DNA of 64,000 nt from Azospirillum baldaniorum (GTDB lineage: Bacteria > Pseudomonadota > Alphaproteobacteria > Azospirillales > Azospirillaceae). How positions within the stretch are numbered: the stretch's first letter is position 1; each line of letters opens with the position of its first letter. Made by a program: the position numbers and the translations under genes. Below, piece by piece: positions 55,810 to 64,000 of this stretch. The notes below the pieces were generated by a model that ran no database searches, was not told the origin of the DNA, and saw nothing but the letters and a program-made list of their open reading frames with translations. The DNA lies in assembly GCF_003119195.2 (NCBI RefSeq), contig NZ_CP022260.1, positions 589,501 through 653,500 on the forward strand, written 5' to 3'.

Positions 55810-57695
55810 CCGTTCCACTCCGCCGCGCTGTCTTCCAGGATGGGGCCGCGCGTTTCCGGCATGGTCAGCGCGATGCGGAAGGATGTCCCCCGTTCCACCG
55901 GCATCAGCGTGACCGTCGCCCCGACCTGACCGGTTAGGCTCGTGATCAAGCGCATGCCGAGGCTGCGCGACCGACGCATGTCGAACGCGGCGGGAAGGCC
56001 GGGTCCTTGATCGGTCACGGTCAGAGCGAGCAAGTCGCCGGCCCGGTCGAGCGACACCAGGACGTTGGCGGGCGTGGACCCGCGGTGCTTGATGGCGTTG
56101 GTGATCAGTTCGTTGGCGATCAATCCCAGCGGTGCCGCCTGATCGATGGGCAAGTCGACGCGCTCGGCCCGCACTTCGATGGAGCCAAGCGTGTCGCCGC
56201 CCGACGCGCGGGACAGATCGGTGCACAGCTCGTTCAGGTAGCTGCCGAACTCGATGGTTTGGAACTGTTCGGTCTGGTAGAGCCGGCTGTGCACCCGCGC
56301 GATGGCGTCGATGCGGCTGCGGGCGTCCTGGAAATGAACCCGCTCGGCGGCGCCCGGAAGACTCATGGTCTGGAGCGTCAGCAGGCTGGACACGAGCTGA
56401 AGGCTGTTCTTCACCCGGTGGTTCACTTCGCGCAGAAGCGTGGATTTCTGCCCGACCAGCTTGCGCAGAGCCGCTTCCATCGACTTGATCTCGGTGACGT
56501 CGATGTGCATCAGCACCGCCCCGCCGAAGGGACCGGCGGCCATCGGCGCGGCGAGGCAGCGGTACCAGCGCGGCCCGGCGTCGGACAGGCCCGGATATTC
56601 GATGGAGACCGGCGCCCCGCCGCGCAGCAGGCCGCGCAGCCCCTCGATCAGCGCATCGGCATGCTCCGCCCCGCTGCGGGTGGCGGCGCAGGCTTCCAGA
56701 TAGTCGTCGCCGATGGCCGACCCGTCGCCGAGAAAGCCGGCCTGCGGCCCGCTTCCCGCCCAGGCCTTGTTGACCGAGATGATGTGCCCGCCATGGTCGA
56801 GAACGGCGATGTGCGCCGGCAGCGCGTCGAGCGTGGCCTTGGTCTGCTCGGCGAGCTGGCGCATGGCGAGCGCGTTGGCCTTCAGCTCCTCGCGGGTGCG
56901 GCGGCGCTCGGTGATGTCGCGCAGGACGCCAGTGATGAAACTCCGCCCCTCCGATTCCCAGCGGGCCAGCGAGACCTCCAGGTCGATGCGGGTCCCGTCG
57001 CGCTTGCGCCCGATCAGTTCCACGGGGGCCGGTCGTCCGGCCGGGTCGCGCTCCAGCAGACCCGACCAGTCGGGGGAGCCTTCGGCGAGGAACAGGCTGA
57101 CATGCTGGCCGATCAGTTCGTTGGGCGGAAAGCCGAACTGCAGGGCCGCGGCCCCGTTGGCCCATTGCACGACGCCGCGCGTGTCGGTGGTGACGATGGC
57201 GTCGGGGGCGGTGTCCACGATGGCGCGGTAACGCGCGTCGCGCTGCTCGCGCAGAACCCGCTCCCGGTTGACCACGGCGGTGACGTCGGTCACCTGGATC
57301 AGGCAGTAGGAGGCGTTGGCGACGGTGAAGGGACGGATCAGAACGTTGTGGACCATCCGCCGCCCGTCGGGGCAGCGCAGCGGGAACAGCACCGGGTTCA
57401 GCGTGTGGGACAGGACGCTGGGCGCCCCGGTTTCCAGCACGTCGCGCACCGCGTTGTGCAGCCGCGTGTCGCGCAGGGACGGCAGGGCCTCCACCAGCTC
57501 CCGCCCGTGGATGTCGGGCTCGGTGGTGCCCGACGCCCTTTCCATCCAGCGGTTCCAGAACTGCACGCGGCCATGGCGGTCCAGCACGACGATGCCGGCG
57601 TCCATCGCGTCGAGAAGGCCGTCCAGCCAGGGCATGCGCTTAAACTCGGTCGGTTCCATCGGGCGTTCCGGAGGCGATGCGGTCGATGAAGCCAT
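55806..57695 (-). CDS. PAS-PAS-PAS sensor kinase of the HisKA_2 family
   Basis: A 629-residue soluble kinase. PAS-like domains at about 20-140, 150-275 and 285-415 (each with a typical DTRGVVQWANGAA or DHGGHIISVNKAW-like start), then a HisKA_2 dimerisation domain (LLREVNHRVKNSLQLVSSLL, phospho-His in NHRVKN) and a HATPase (ANELITNAIKH, DQGPGLP). It phosphorylates the adjacent receiver protein. The ligand is unknown; PAS domains may bind a small cofactor. The ATG at 57695 follows AAGGGA and overlaps the CheC gene by 56 bases; ATG at 57659 is an alternative. Confidence 0.88.
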   Translation of the reverse strand: MASSTASPPERPMEPTEFKRMPWLDGLLDAMDAGIVVLDRHGRVQFWNRWMERASGTTEPDIHGRELVEALPSLRDTRLHNAVRDVLETGAPSVLSHTLNPVLFPLRCPDGRRMVHNVLIRPFTVANASYCLIQVTDVTAVVNRERVLREQRDARYRAIVDTAPDAIVTTDTRGVVQWANGAAALQFGFPPNELIGQHVSLFLAEGSPDWSGLLERDPAGRPAPVELIGRKRDGTRIDLEVSLARWESEGRSFITGVLRDITERRRTREELKANALAMRQLAEQTKATLDALPAHIAVLDHGGHIISVNKAWAGSGPQAGFLGDGSAIGDDYLEACAATRSGAEHADALIEGLRGLLRGGAPVSIEYPGLSDAGPRWYRCLAAPMAAGPFGGAVLMHIDVTEIKSMEAALRKLVGQKSTLLREVNHRVKNSLQLVSSLLTLQTMSLPGAAERVHFQDARSRIDAIARVHSRLYQTEQFQTIEFGSYLNELCTDLSRASGGDTLGSIEVRAERVDLPIDQAAPLGLIANELITNAIKHRGSTPANVLVSLDRAGDLLALTVTDQGPGLPAAFDMRRSRSLGMRLITSLTGQVGATVTLMPVERGTSFRIALTMPETRGPILEDSAAEWNG

Positions 57696-58281
57696 GGATC
57701 AGTCCCTTCAGCGACTCCAGAGACGACAGTCCCATGAGCAACGCGATGTAGCCGCGAATGCTCCGGCTGCGAATCAGGAAGTCGATGTAGAGGAACATCA
57801 CCAGCTCGTCGGGGTTGGGCCCGTTGCTTTGGAAAATGCGGTCGCTGTCGCCGCGCAACACGCTGGGCAGCGAGATGTCCAGATTGTCCTTCAACGTGTT
57901 GGCCATCACGACCAGGCAGCCATTGAGGATGATGTTGCCGATCTCCGCAAGCGCGTCCTGCTCCAGATCGACGATCTCCTCCAGGCTCAGTTCGCTGCCA
58001 AGGACGGCGCGGGCCAGTTCCAGACTGTTGGTCTCGGGGAAGATCAACAGGGCGCGGCCGGAAAAGGACCCGTCGAAACGCTGCTCGACCGCGACGAGGC
58101 TCATTTTCTCGCGCGCGGCCAGGAGGCCGGCGGCGTCGTTGCGGCTGACAATCTCGATGGAGGGAACCGACAGCAGAACCTGATCGGCGACCATGCGGCT
58201 GAGGTTGGTCGCGGCACGGCCGACGCCCATGTTCACCAGCTCGGTCAGCGCGTCGCGCTCGAGGTCGCTCAGATCAACCAT
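57640..58281 (-). CDS. CheC-type phosphatase, second copy
   Basis: A 213-residue protein with two complete D-x3-E-x2-N-x22-P motifs: DALTELVN and DALAEIGN, each followed by Pro at exactly the expected distance. It is paralogous to the CheC at 45326 and keeps the canonical Asp in both motifs. It starts the minus-strand operon with the PAS kinase and receiver genes. GGGAGCG precedes the ATG at 58281. It probably dephosphorylates a CheY-type protein of this locus. Confidence 0.87.
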   Translation of the reverse strand: MVDLSDLERDALTELVNMGVGRAATNLSRMVADQVLLSVPSIEIVSRNDAAGLLAAREKMSLVAVEQRFDGSFSGRALLIFPETNSLELARAVLGSELSLEEIVDLEQDALAEIGNIILNGCLVVMANTLKDNLDISLPSVLRGDSDRIFQSNGPNPDELVMFLYIDFLIRSRSIRGYIALLMGLSSLESLKGLIHGFIDRIASGTPDGTDRV

Positions 58282-58521
58282 GCACCGACGCTCCCGTTTC
58301 CATGGACACGCCGGTGCACCGGCGCCCCCGGGCACAGTGCGACAGGAATGCCGTCAAAGTCTCCCCCGTCGACGGCATAGGCCAAATTGGGAGTGCTCTA
58401 GGCAATTCAGCAACAAGGCGCCGTCGATCCAACAATTGGTACCTTCCATTGATCGCGGTCCGAATAAAACGGTCGTCTGTACTGTGATGCAGCGCGACGC
58501 TCCGCCGCACCCCGCTGCGGG

Positions 58522-59673
58522 TCAGGCCGCCAGCCGGCGGACGAGATCCCGGAGGAAGCCTTCGCAGGCCGTCACCTGGGCAACGTCGATGTACTCGTTG
58601 GGCTGATGCGCCTGATCGATGGAGCCTGGGCCGCAGAGCACGGTGGACAGGCCGGCCTCCTGAAACTGCCCGGCCTCAGCCGCGAAGGAGACCATGCCGG
58701 TGTCGTTGCGTCCGGTCAGGGCGTGGCAAAGCTGGGCCGCCGGCCCGCCCGGCTCCGGCGCCAGCCCCGGCACGCCGGCGAGCTGCTCGGTGCGGATGTC
58801 GCAGTCCGGGCTGATTTGCCTCATGGCGGCGCGCAGCCGCTCGCATTCCACCTCGAACCGGTCGCGGTAGCGCGTCCAGTCGTCGCCGGGCAGCGGACGG
58901 ATGTCCCAGACGAAGGAACAGTGGCGTGCGGTGATGTTGGCCGCCGTGCCGCCTTCGATGGTGCCGACCTGCAGCGTGGTGAAGGGCGGGTCGAAACCGC
59001 AGGCGGGGTCCGCGGCGGCGGCGTTCTCCGCCGCCATGTCGCCCACGAGATTGACAAGCCGCGCCGCGGTCATCACGGCGCTGACCCCGCGGTCGATCTG
59101 GGACGAATGGACCTCGTGCCCGGTGACCGTGGTGCGCAGCACGTAGCAGCCCTTGTGGGCCAGAACGACCCCCATCGAGGTCGGCTCGCCGACGATGACG
59201 GCGCTGGGGCGCGGCAACTCATCGGCGATGCGGGCGATCATGGCCGGCGCGCCGATGCAGCCGACCTCCTCGTCGTAGGACAGCGCCAGATGCAGCGGCC
59301 GCTTCAGCCCGGCCTCCAGGATGTCCGGCAGCATGGCCAGCGCCACCGCGGGGAAGCTCTTCATGTCGGCGGTGCCGCGCCCATAGAGGCGCCCGTCCCG
59401 CTCGACCAGGGTGAAGGGATCGGTGTCCCAGGGTTGCCCGTCCACCGGGACGACGTCGGTGTGGGCCGACAGCACCACGCCGCCTTCGGTCATCGGACCG
59501 ATGGTCGCGAACAGGTTGGCCTTGGCGCCGTCCGGGCTGGGCACCAGCCGGCTCTCGACGCCGTGCCCGGCGAGATAGTCCCGAACCCAGTCGATCAACG
59601 CCATGTTGGAACGGCGCGAAACCGTGTCGAAACCGACCAGGCGGGCGATCATCGCCTTGGAGCCGTCTTGCAC
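58522..59673 (-). CDS. argE: Acetylornithine deacetylase (ArgE/DapE family)
   Basis: A 383-residue M20-family metallopeptidase-like enzyme. The metal His-Asp motif is SAHTDVVPVDG, the catalytic Glu pair is in SYDEEVGCIGA, the other ligands are in GEPTSMG and near the C-terminus (DQAHQPNEY). ArgE removes the acetyl group from N-acetylornithine in arginine synthesis; M20 enzymes overlap in specificity. The GTG at 59673 is preferred by family length; ATG at 59652 is an alternative. A TTGACA at 59767-59762 could be its -35. Confidence 0.88.
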   Translation of the reverse strand: MQDGSKAMIARLVGFDTVSRRSNMALIDWVRDYLAGHGVESRLVPSPDGAKANLFATIGPMTEGGVVLSAHTDVVPVDGQPWDTDPFTLVERDGRLYGRGTADMKSFPAVALAMLPDILEAGLKRPLHLALSYDEEVGCIGAPAMIARIADELPRPSAVIVGEPTSMGVVLAHKGCYVLRTTVTGHEVHSSQIDRGVSAVMTAARLVNLVGDMAAENAAAADPACGFDPPFTTLQVGTIEGGTAANITARHCSFVWDIRPLPGDDWTRYRDRFEVECERLRAAMRQISPDCDIRTEQLAGVPGLAPEPGGPAAQLCHALTGRNDTGMVSFAAEAGQFQEAGLSTVLCGPGSIDQAHQPNEYIDVAQVTACEGFLRDLVRRLAA

Positions 59674-59922
59674 CCTTACGATCCATTCTGCGGGACGGCG
59701 GCGCCGATCCCACGCTTGTGATAATCTTTAGCAGTCAGACACTGGCCCCTGCATCCTGCGATGTCAAATGAGTCGTCCGGATTATGTGGGCATAGCGGCC
59801 AATGGCCAACACCGGTTGAACGGTCCTCCCGCATTCGGGGTGCCGTCCAACCGGTCTCAAAGCAGAATCGCTCGGCCGGAGCGCCGCAGGGCGAAACGGG
59901 AGGGCGAAAAGGGACGGGGGCG

Positions 59923-60270
59923 TCAGGCCGCCGACCAGACCTTCTCGGTCAGGATCGTGCGCACCAGCGTCAGCGCGCTCTCGGCGCTCTCGCGTCCGTC
60001 GAGCTTCGCCGCCACCGCCTCGATCTGGGCCGGCGGCAAGGTGGACCGCAGGCGGCGCACCGTGTCGGTCAGGTGCTTCTTGGCGAAGCGCGCCTGGTTC
60101 CCGCGCTCCGACAATTCCTGGAAGGCCAGCCGCCGGGTGGTCGCGTCGCGTCCGGCGCTGGCCGCCGTCGCCCGCTCCGCCGCCGCGGCAAGCTCGTTCG
60201 AGGATTGGAGGTAGTTGCTGATGGCTTCGGTCAGGATACGGTTGGCTTGAAGCAAGGGATCAAGGGACAT
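59923..60270 (-). CDS. Hypothetical protein, 115 residues
   Basis: I do not recognise this protein. It is predicted all-helical and soluble, with ISNYLQSSNELAAAAERATA near the N-terminus and a charged middle (ELSERGNQARFAKKHLTDTVRRLRS). The frame has the third-position GC bias of a real gene and GGAAGG precedes the ATG. It stands alone, 249 bases upstream of argE on the same strand. It could be a stress or structural protein; no motif supports that. Confidence 0.6.
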   Translation of the reverse strand: MSLDPLLQANRILTEAISNYLQSSNELAAAAERATAASAGRDATTRRLAFQELSERGNQARFAKKHLTDTVRRLRSTLPPAQIEAVAAKLDGRESAESALTLVRTILTEKVWSAA

Positions 60271-60650
60271 GCGCTAACTCTTTGCCTTCCGTGACGGCTC
60301 TGGGCCGCAAACGGCCCCCTGCCAAGACGTTTCACCCAAAGTTAGTTGGGCCGGCCGGCCCGCTTCAACCCGGCGAAGGGTTCTATGCGGACCGCAAGCC
60401 GGACCGGCGCCGGCGCGGGTGGGGCGCAACCAACGCATGGTCTATCACCGTCCGCTGTGTGTCGAGGTTGGACAAGCAATGGGCCTATGAATTTCCTATG
60501 AACTAAGGCACGCTTTCTTTGTGTACGTTTATCGTCACATAAACCGGGCACTAAAACGGGAACCCACGGGCGCAGGACGCCGTTTTCCTCGAGCGTCGAT
60601 GTTTCTGCGGCCAAGCCCACTTGGACCAAAGCCCACTTGGAGACGGAAGA
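60271..60650. other. Intergenic region between two small genes
   Basis: 380 bases. It contains the divergent promoters of the hypothetical and DUF2934 genes; I see no well-spaced promoter. Near the end, AAGCCCACTTGGA is repeated at 60613 and 60629, the second copy including the ribosome site of the DUF2934 gene. No other gene is supported. Confidence 0.4.
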
Positions 60651-61148
60651 ATGCAAGGCGATCGTGAGGACCGCATCCGCCACCGCGCCTATGAGATCTG
60701 GGAGCGCGCCGGGCGACCGGAGGGACGGGGGGAAGAGCATTGGGCGCAGGCCTGCGCCGAGATCGAAGCCGAGGACCGAACGGCCGCTGCGGCGGAACCC
60801 GTCGCCATGGTCGCGGCCGTCAAGGACGCCGCCGCGGGCGTCGTGAAGAAGGCGGTCCGCCGGACCAAGACGGCGGCGACCGAACTGCTGGGCGTCGGCC
60901 TGAACGCCGTGGTCGATGTGGTCGAGGAGGCCGTCGCGCCCAAGAAGCCGCGCGCCCGCAAGACCAAGGCCGAGCCGGCCGCGGCAAACGAGTCCTCAGC
61001 CGAAACCCCGGTCGCGGTTCCGGTTCCGGCGGCCCCGAAGGTGGCGAAGCCGCCCCGCGGCAAGGCCGTGAAGGCGGAAGCGGTAAAGCCGGTCGCTCCG
61101 CGCGGCCGCCGCAAGCCGGCCGCGTCGGACACCGAACCGGCCCATTGA
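60651..61148 (+). CDS. DUF2934 domain protein with a Lys/Ala/Pro-rich tail
   Basis: A 165-residue protein. The first 35 residues (EDRIRHRAYEIWERAGRPEG, EEHWAQA) match the DUF2934 motif, a short helical domain of unknown function common in rhizobia and azospirilla. An amphipathic helix region (about 50-95) follows, then a low-complexity basic tail (repeats like KPRARKTKAEP, KAVKAEAVKP), reminiscent of histone H1-like proteins. DNA binding is possible but unproven. The ATG at 60651 has GGAG at 8 bases. Confidence 0.75.
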   Translation: MQGDREDRIRHRAYEIWERAGRPEGRGEEHWAQACAEIEAEDRTAAAAEPVAMVAAVKDAAAGVVKKAVRRTKTAATELLGVGLNAVVDVVEEAVAPKKPRARKTKAEPAAANESSAETPVAVPVPAAPKVAKPPRGKAVKAEAVKPVAPRGRRKPAASDTEPAH

Positions 61149-61170
61149 CCCGCACCGGCCCTGCGCGTTC

Positions 61171-62466
61171 CTACACACAGGGACGGATGTAGGGCCGGTT
61201 CGCCTCCCACAGCTCGTCCAGGATCTTCACGGCGGCGTCGGTGGAATTCACCACCGGGTCGATCAGCAGAGCCTGGAGCGCCAAGTCCTTCGAGGCGTGG
61301 ACCGCCGCCTCGACGGACAGTTGCTGCACGCTCGCCTGAACGTGCAGCAGTTTGGCGACCGGGTCGGGCAGGGGGCCGAGCGAGACCGGGTGAACGCCCG
61401 CCGCGTCGGCCAGCAGCGGCACCTCCACCGCCAGATCGGGCGGCAGGTTGGGGATGGCGCCCTGGTTGTAGACGATCCCCGATTCAATGAAGCGCTTCTG
61501 GTTGTGCAGAACCCCGGCGATGACCTGCACCGCCCGCTCGCCCCAGGATGGCTGCGTCCAGTCGTCGGGCACCGGCGTCGTTCCGGCGATTGTTCCGTCC
61601 ATCAGCGCGTTGAGGATGCCGCGCCCGCGCTCGTCCTCCGCGAAGTCGAATCCATGCTCCCCGCCCTCCCAGCCGTAGGGGAGGTATTCGCCCATATGAT
61701 CGTCGCTGCAGGTCGGCCACAGGCCGAAGCTGTTGAACAGGCGGCGGGTCAGCGGCGTGAAGGCCGGGTCGTGGGTCTTCTCCCGCTCGCGCAGCAGCGG
61801 GTAGAGGTCGCGTCCGCTCTCCTTGTCACGGATGTGCATCAGCCACTGGAAGTGGTTCAGTCCGGCGCCCCAGACCTCCACATCCTTTTCGGCCATGCCG
61901 AGGATCTGGCAGATGAACCAGCGCGCCAGGAAGATGCCGTGGCACAGCCCCAGCGTCTTGACCTTGGTGTATTTGCCGAGGCCGAGGACGACGCGGCTTT
62001 CCGGATTCGACAGGTTGATGAACTGGGCCTCCGGGCACAGTTCCTCGATGTCGCGGGCGAAGTCGAAGATCAGGGGCAGGGTGCGCAGCGTGAAGAACAG
62101 TCCGCCGGGTCCGCCGTTTTCGCCGAGCGTGTGGCGGATGCCGTGCTTCTTCGGCACCTCGAAATCGAGCTTCCACAAGCGGTTGCGGTCGATGGCGACG
62201 GAGTTGACGACGAATTCCGCGCCTTGCAGGGCGGCGCGGCGGTCGGTGGTCTGTTCGATGATCAGGCCGGCGTCGCCCTTGGCGTTCAGCAGGCGGGCGA
62301 GCGCGGTCATGCGGTCGAGGGCTGCCGGATTCGTGTCCACCAGCGTCAGGGTGCTGCCCGCCAGTTCCGTCGTGGTGAAGAGGTCGCGGTACATGCTCAG
62401 CCCGAAGGCCGCGCTGCCGGCGCCCAGAAAGACGATCTTGGTGGTTTTGCGAGTGGTAACGGCCAT
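61171..62466 (-). CDS. Family GH4 alpha-glycosidase (alpha-galactosidase/alpha-glucosidase)
   Basis: A 431-residue NAD-dependent glycosidase. It has the dinucleotide motif FLGAGSAAFG, NLSNPESRV and CHG in LGLCHGIF, where the Cys binds the catalytic metal; HTLGENGGPGG is another GH4 hallmark. GH4 enzymes use NAD+, a divalent metal and a redox mechanism. It is closest in pattern to MelA-like alpha-galactosidases, but the substrate is uncertain. GGGAGG precedes the ATG at 62466. It is divergent from a GH1 gene across 198 bases. Confidence 0.88.
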   Translation of the reverse strand: MAVTTRKTTKIVFLGAGSAAFGLSMYRDLFTTTELAGSTLTLVDTNPAALDRMTALARLLNAKGDAGLIIEQTTDRRAALQGAEFVVNSVAIDRNRLWKLDFEVPKKHGIRHTLGENGGPGGLFFTLRTLPLIFDFARDIEELCPEAQFINLSNPESRVVLGLGKYTKVKTLGLCHGIFLARWFICQILGMAEKDVEVWGAGLNHFQWLMHIRDKESGRDLYPLLREREKTHDPAFTPLTRRLFNSFGLWPTCSDDHMGEYLPYGWEGGEHGFDFAEDERGRGILNALMDGTIAGTTPVPDDWTQPSWGERAVQVIAGVLHNQKRFIESGIVYNQGAIPNLPPDLAVEVPLLADAAGVHPVSLGPLPDPVAKLLHVQASVQQLSVEAAVHASKDLALQALLIDPVVNSTDAAVKILDELWEANRPYIRPCV

Positions 62467-62664
62467 GGGATGCCTCCCGCCGGCGGGAATGCTGCCGTGC
62501 TGATTTGTCAGGGCAGCCGCCTTTGGTGAAGCATACACTTGTTAAGACGAAGAGACTATACCTGATGGTCGTAATAAGTGCAGCAATCTCTTCGCTTGCG
62601 CAACATGCCCTTCGCGCTCGCAACAGTGCGCCTGCAGCATAATCACTTCAAGGGAGTCCCCGTC
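62467..62664. promoter_or_regulatory. Divergent regulatory region of the GH4 and GH1 glycosidase genes
   Basis: 198 bases separate the two starts. A perfect 8-base palindrome TTGCGCAA lies at 62595-62602, and TCGCAACA recurs close by. A sugar-responsive regulator binding here is plausible but no regulator gene is in the window and no promoter is well matched. Confidence 0.3.
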
Positions 62665-63999
62665 ATGGCACTCTTCACTTTTCCCAAGGACTTCCTGTGG
62701 GGGGCGTCCACCGCGGCCTATCAGATCGAGGGGGCGATTCACGAGGACGGGCGCGGCCCCTGCGTGTGGGACACCTTCACCGAGGCCGGGCGCATCCAGG
62801 ACGGCAGCAGCGCCGCCGTCGCCTGCGACCATTACCACCGCTGGGCGGAGGACACCGCGCTGATGAAGGACGCGGGATTCAACGCCTACCGCTTCTCCAT
62901 CGCCTGGCCGCGCATCCTGCCGAGCGGGACGGGAGCGGTGAACGCGGCGGGGCTCGACTTCTACGACCGGCTGGTGGATGGACTGCTGGCCGACGGCATC
63001 CGGCCGATGGCCTGCCTGTACCATTGGGACCTGCCGCAGCCGCTGGAAGACCGCGGTGGCTGGCAGGGCCGGGAGGTCGTCGGCCCCTTCGCCGACTACG
63101 CCCGCATCGTCGCCGCCCGGCTTGCCGACCGGGTGAAGGACTGGATGATGCTGAACGAGCCGAACGTGGTCGCCACCCACGGCTACGGCACGGGCGAGCA
63201 CGCGCCCGGCCATAAACTGGGCGAGACGGGCATCCTGCGCGCGCTGCACCACCAAAATCTGGCGCAAGGGGCGGCGCTCCGCGCCCTATCGGCGGAGCAT
63301 TCCGGCCTGACGCTCGGCACCGTCATCAACCTCCAGCCCTGCCGGGCCGAGAGCGATCGGCCGCAGGACGTCGCAGCGGCGGCCCGTTGGGACGCGGTGT
63401 GGAACCGGGTGGCCCTGGACGGCGTGATGCGCGGCAAGATCCCGGAACTAATGGCCGAGCGGATGAAGGATTTCGTGCTGCCCGGCGACGAGGAAGCGAT
63501 TCGCTTCCCCATCGATCTGCTGGGCATCAACTACTACTCGCGCATGACCATGAAGCACGAGACGGGCCATCCGTTCGACGTGTGGTGGGGCGATGCCCAT
63601 TGCGACCGCTGGACCGCCATGGCTTGGCCGGTCCAGCCCGACGGGCTCTACGACCTGCTGATGGAGTTCAGGCGCGACTACGGCAATCCCGCCGTCTTCG
63701 TCGCGGAGAATGGTGCGGCCTATGACGACGTGGTGACGCCGGACGGGCAGGTGCACGATGCGGAGCGCGTGGCCTTCCTGCGTGACCATGTGGCATCGGT
63801 CGGCCGCGCCCTGGCCGATGGCTGCAACGTGAAGGGCTATCTGTGCTGGAGCCTGCTGGACAATTTCGAATGGGCCTTCGGCCTGTCGAAGCGGTTCGGC
63901 ATCGTCCGCGTCGATTATGACACGCTGGTCCGCACGCCCAAGGACAGCTACCGCTTCCTGAGCGAGGTGGCAAAGAGCGGGCAGTTTGATCTCGCGTGA
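62665..63999 (+). CDS. Family GH1 beta-glucosidase
   Basis: A 444-residue GH1 enzyme, typical family length. It begins with FPKDFLWGASTAAYQIEGA; the acid/base Glu is in MLNEPNV (about residue 163) and the nucleophile Glu in VAENGAAYDD (about 348); CWSLLDNFEWAFG is the conserved C-terminal substrate-binding stretch. It hydrolyses beta-glucosides, probably in the cytoplasm as there is no signal peptide. The ATG at 62665 follows AAGGGAG. The gene ends one base before the window end. Confidence 0.95.
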   Translation: MALFTFPKDFLWGASTAAYQIEGAIHEDGRGPCVWDTFTEAGRIQDGSSAAVACDHYHRWAEDTALMKDAGFNAYRFSIAWPRILPSGTGAVNAAGLDFYDRLVDGLLADGIRPMACLYHWDLPQPLEDRGGWQGREVVGPFADYARIVAARLADRVKDWMMLNEPNVVATHGYGTGEHAPGHKLGETGILRALHHQNLAQGAALRALSAEHSGLTLGTVINLQPCRAESDRPQDVAAAARWDAVWNRVALDGVMRGKIPELMAERMKDFVLPGDEEAIRFPIDLLGINYYSRMTMKHETGHPFDVWWGDAHCDRWTAMAWPVQPDGLYDLLMEFRRDYGNPAVFVAENGAAYDDVVTPDGQVHDAERVAFLRDHVASVGRALADGCNVKGYLCWSLLDNFEWAFGLSKRFGIVRVDYDTLVRTPKDSYRFLSEVAKSGQFDLA

Positions 64000-64000
64000 C

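Noticed and set aside
58282..58521. Small gene in the gap between cheC and argE
   Set aside because: Open frames on both strands here lack coding bias and start sites; it is probably the argE terminator plus cheC promoter.

Overview
The window is about 64 kb of GC-rich, densely packed DNA. It suggests an Azospirillum-like alphaproteobacterium (Rhodospirillales). The grounds are: many chemoreceptors, two of them with C-terminal PilZ domains; a glycerol ABC transporter of the rhizobial/azospirilla GlpSTPQUV type; a Nik1-type HAMP-array kinase; a HisKA_2 kinase; and a citrate synthase and small DUF3008/DUF2934/DUF697 proteins of the kinds found in soil alphaproteobacteria. The assignment is inference from gene content; there is no rRNA or tRNA in the window to settle it.

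Layout. (1) 1-11254: sensory and housekeeping genes. These are the N-terminal part of a HAMP-array kinase with a CheY-like regulator, a pentapeptide-repeat protein, a cytochrome c, a DUF4142 lipoprotein, two divergent chemoreceptors that both end in PilZ-containing tails (one Cache-type, one globin-coupled with an added CZB zinc domain), an SPFH/band-7 protein with a small membrane partner, and a DUF697 protein. (2) 11439-29113, minus strand: a five-gene biosynthetic operon. It holds a 4198-residue nonribosomal peptide synthetase (A-T-C-A-T-C-A-T-C-A-T-reductase), a TauD/SyrP-type dioxygenase, two SyrD/PvdE-type exporters and a type II thioesterase. All four junctions are 4-base ATGA overlaps. 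A sigma70-like promoter (TTGACA-N16-TATTCT) lies just upstream. By-eye specificity codes suggest a non-amino-acid starter, then a Leu-like, an Arg-like and an aromatic-like residue, released by reduction as an aldehyde or alcohol. This is the best candidate for an undescribed product.

(3) 29481-41714: small genes, then the glycerol regulon glpD-glpS-glpT-glpP-glpQ-glpU-glpV-[inverted repeat]-glpK-SDR. It imports glycerol, phosphorylates it and oxidises glycerol-3-phosphate. Neither glpR nor glpF is present in the window. Convergent to it is an AAA-type ATPase, with a divergent flavodoxin-like reductase. (4) 41838-44727: citrate synthase, an aldose epimerase-like protein and a MarC-family membrane protein. 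(5) 44891-58281: a full alternative chemosensory system in two converging operons. The plus-strand operon encodes REC, CheC, a soluble two-tip MCP, a triple-CheW protein, CheB, a HEAT protein, CheR, CheY, CheA and a STAS-like protein. The minus-strand operon encodes a second CheC, a three-PAS HisKA_2 kinase and a REC protein. They meet at a cluster of palindromes. (6) 58522-63999: argE, two small proteins of unknown role, and divergent GH4 and GH1 glycosidases.

Start codons were chosen by eye from ribosome-binding sites and family length. Domain boundaries are approximate. All family assignments come from reading motifs; no database search was run.
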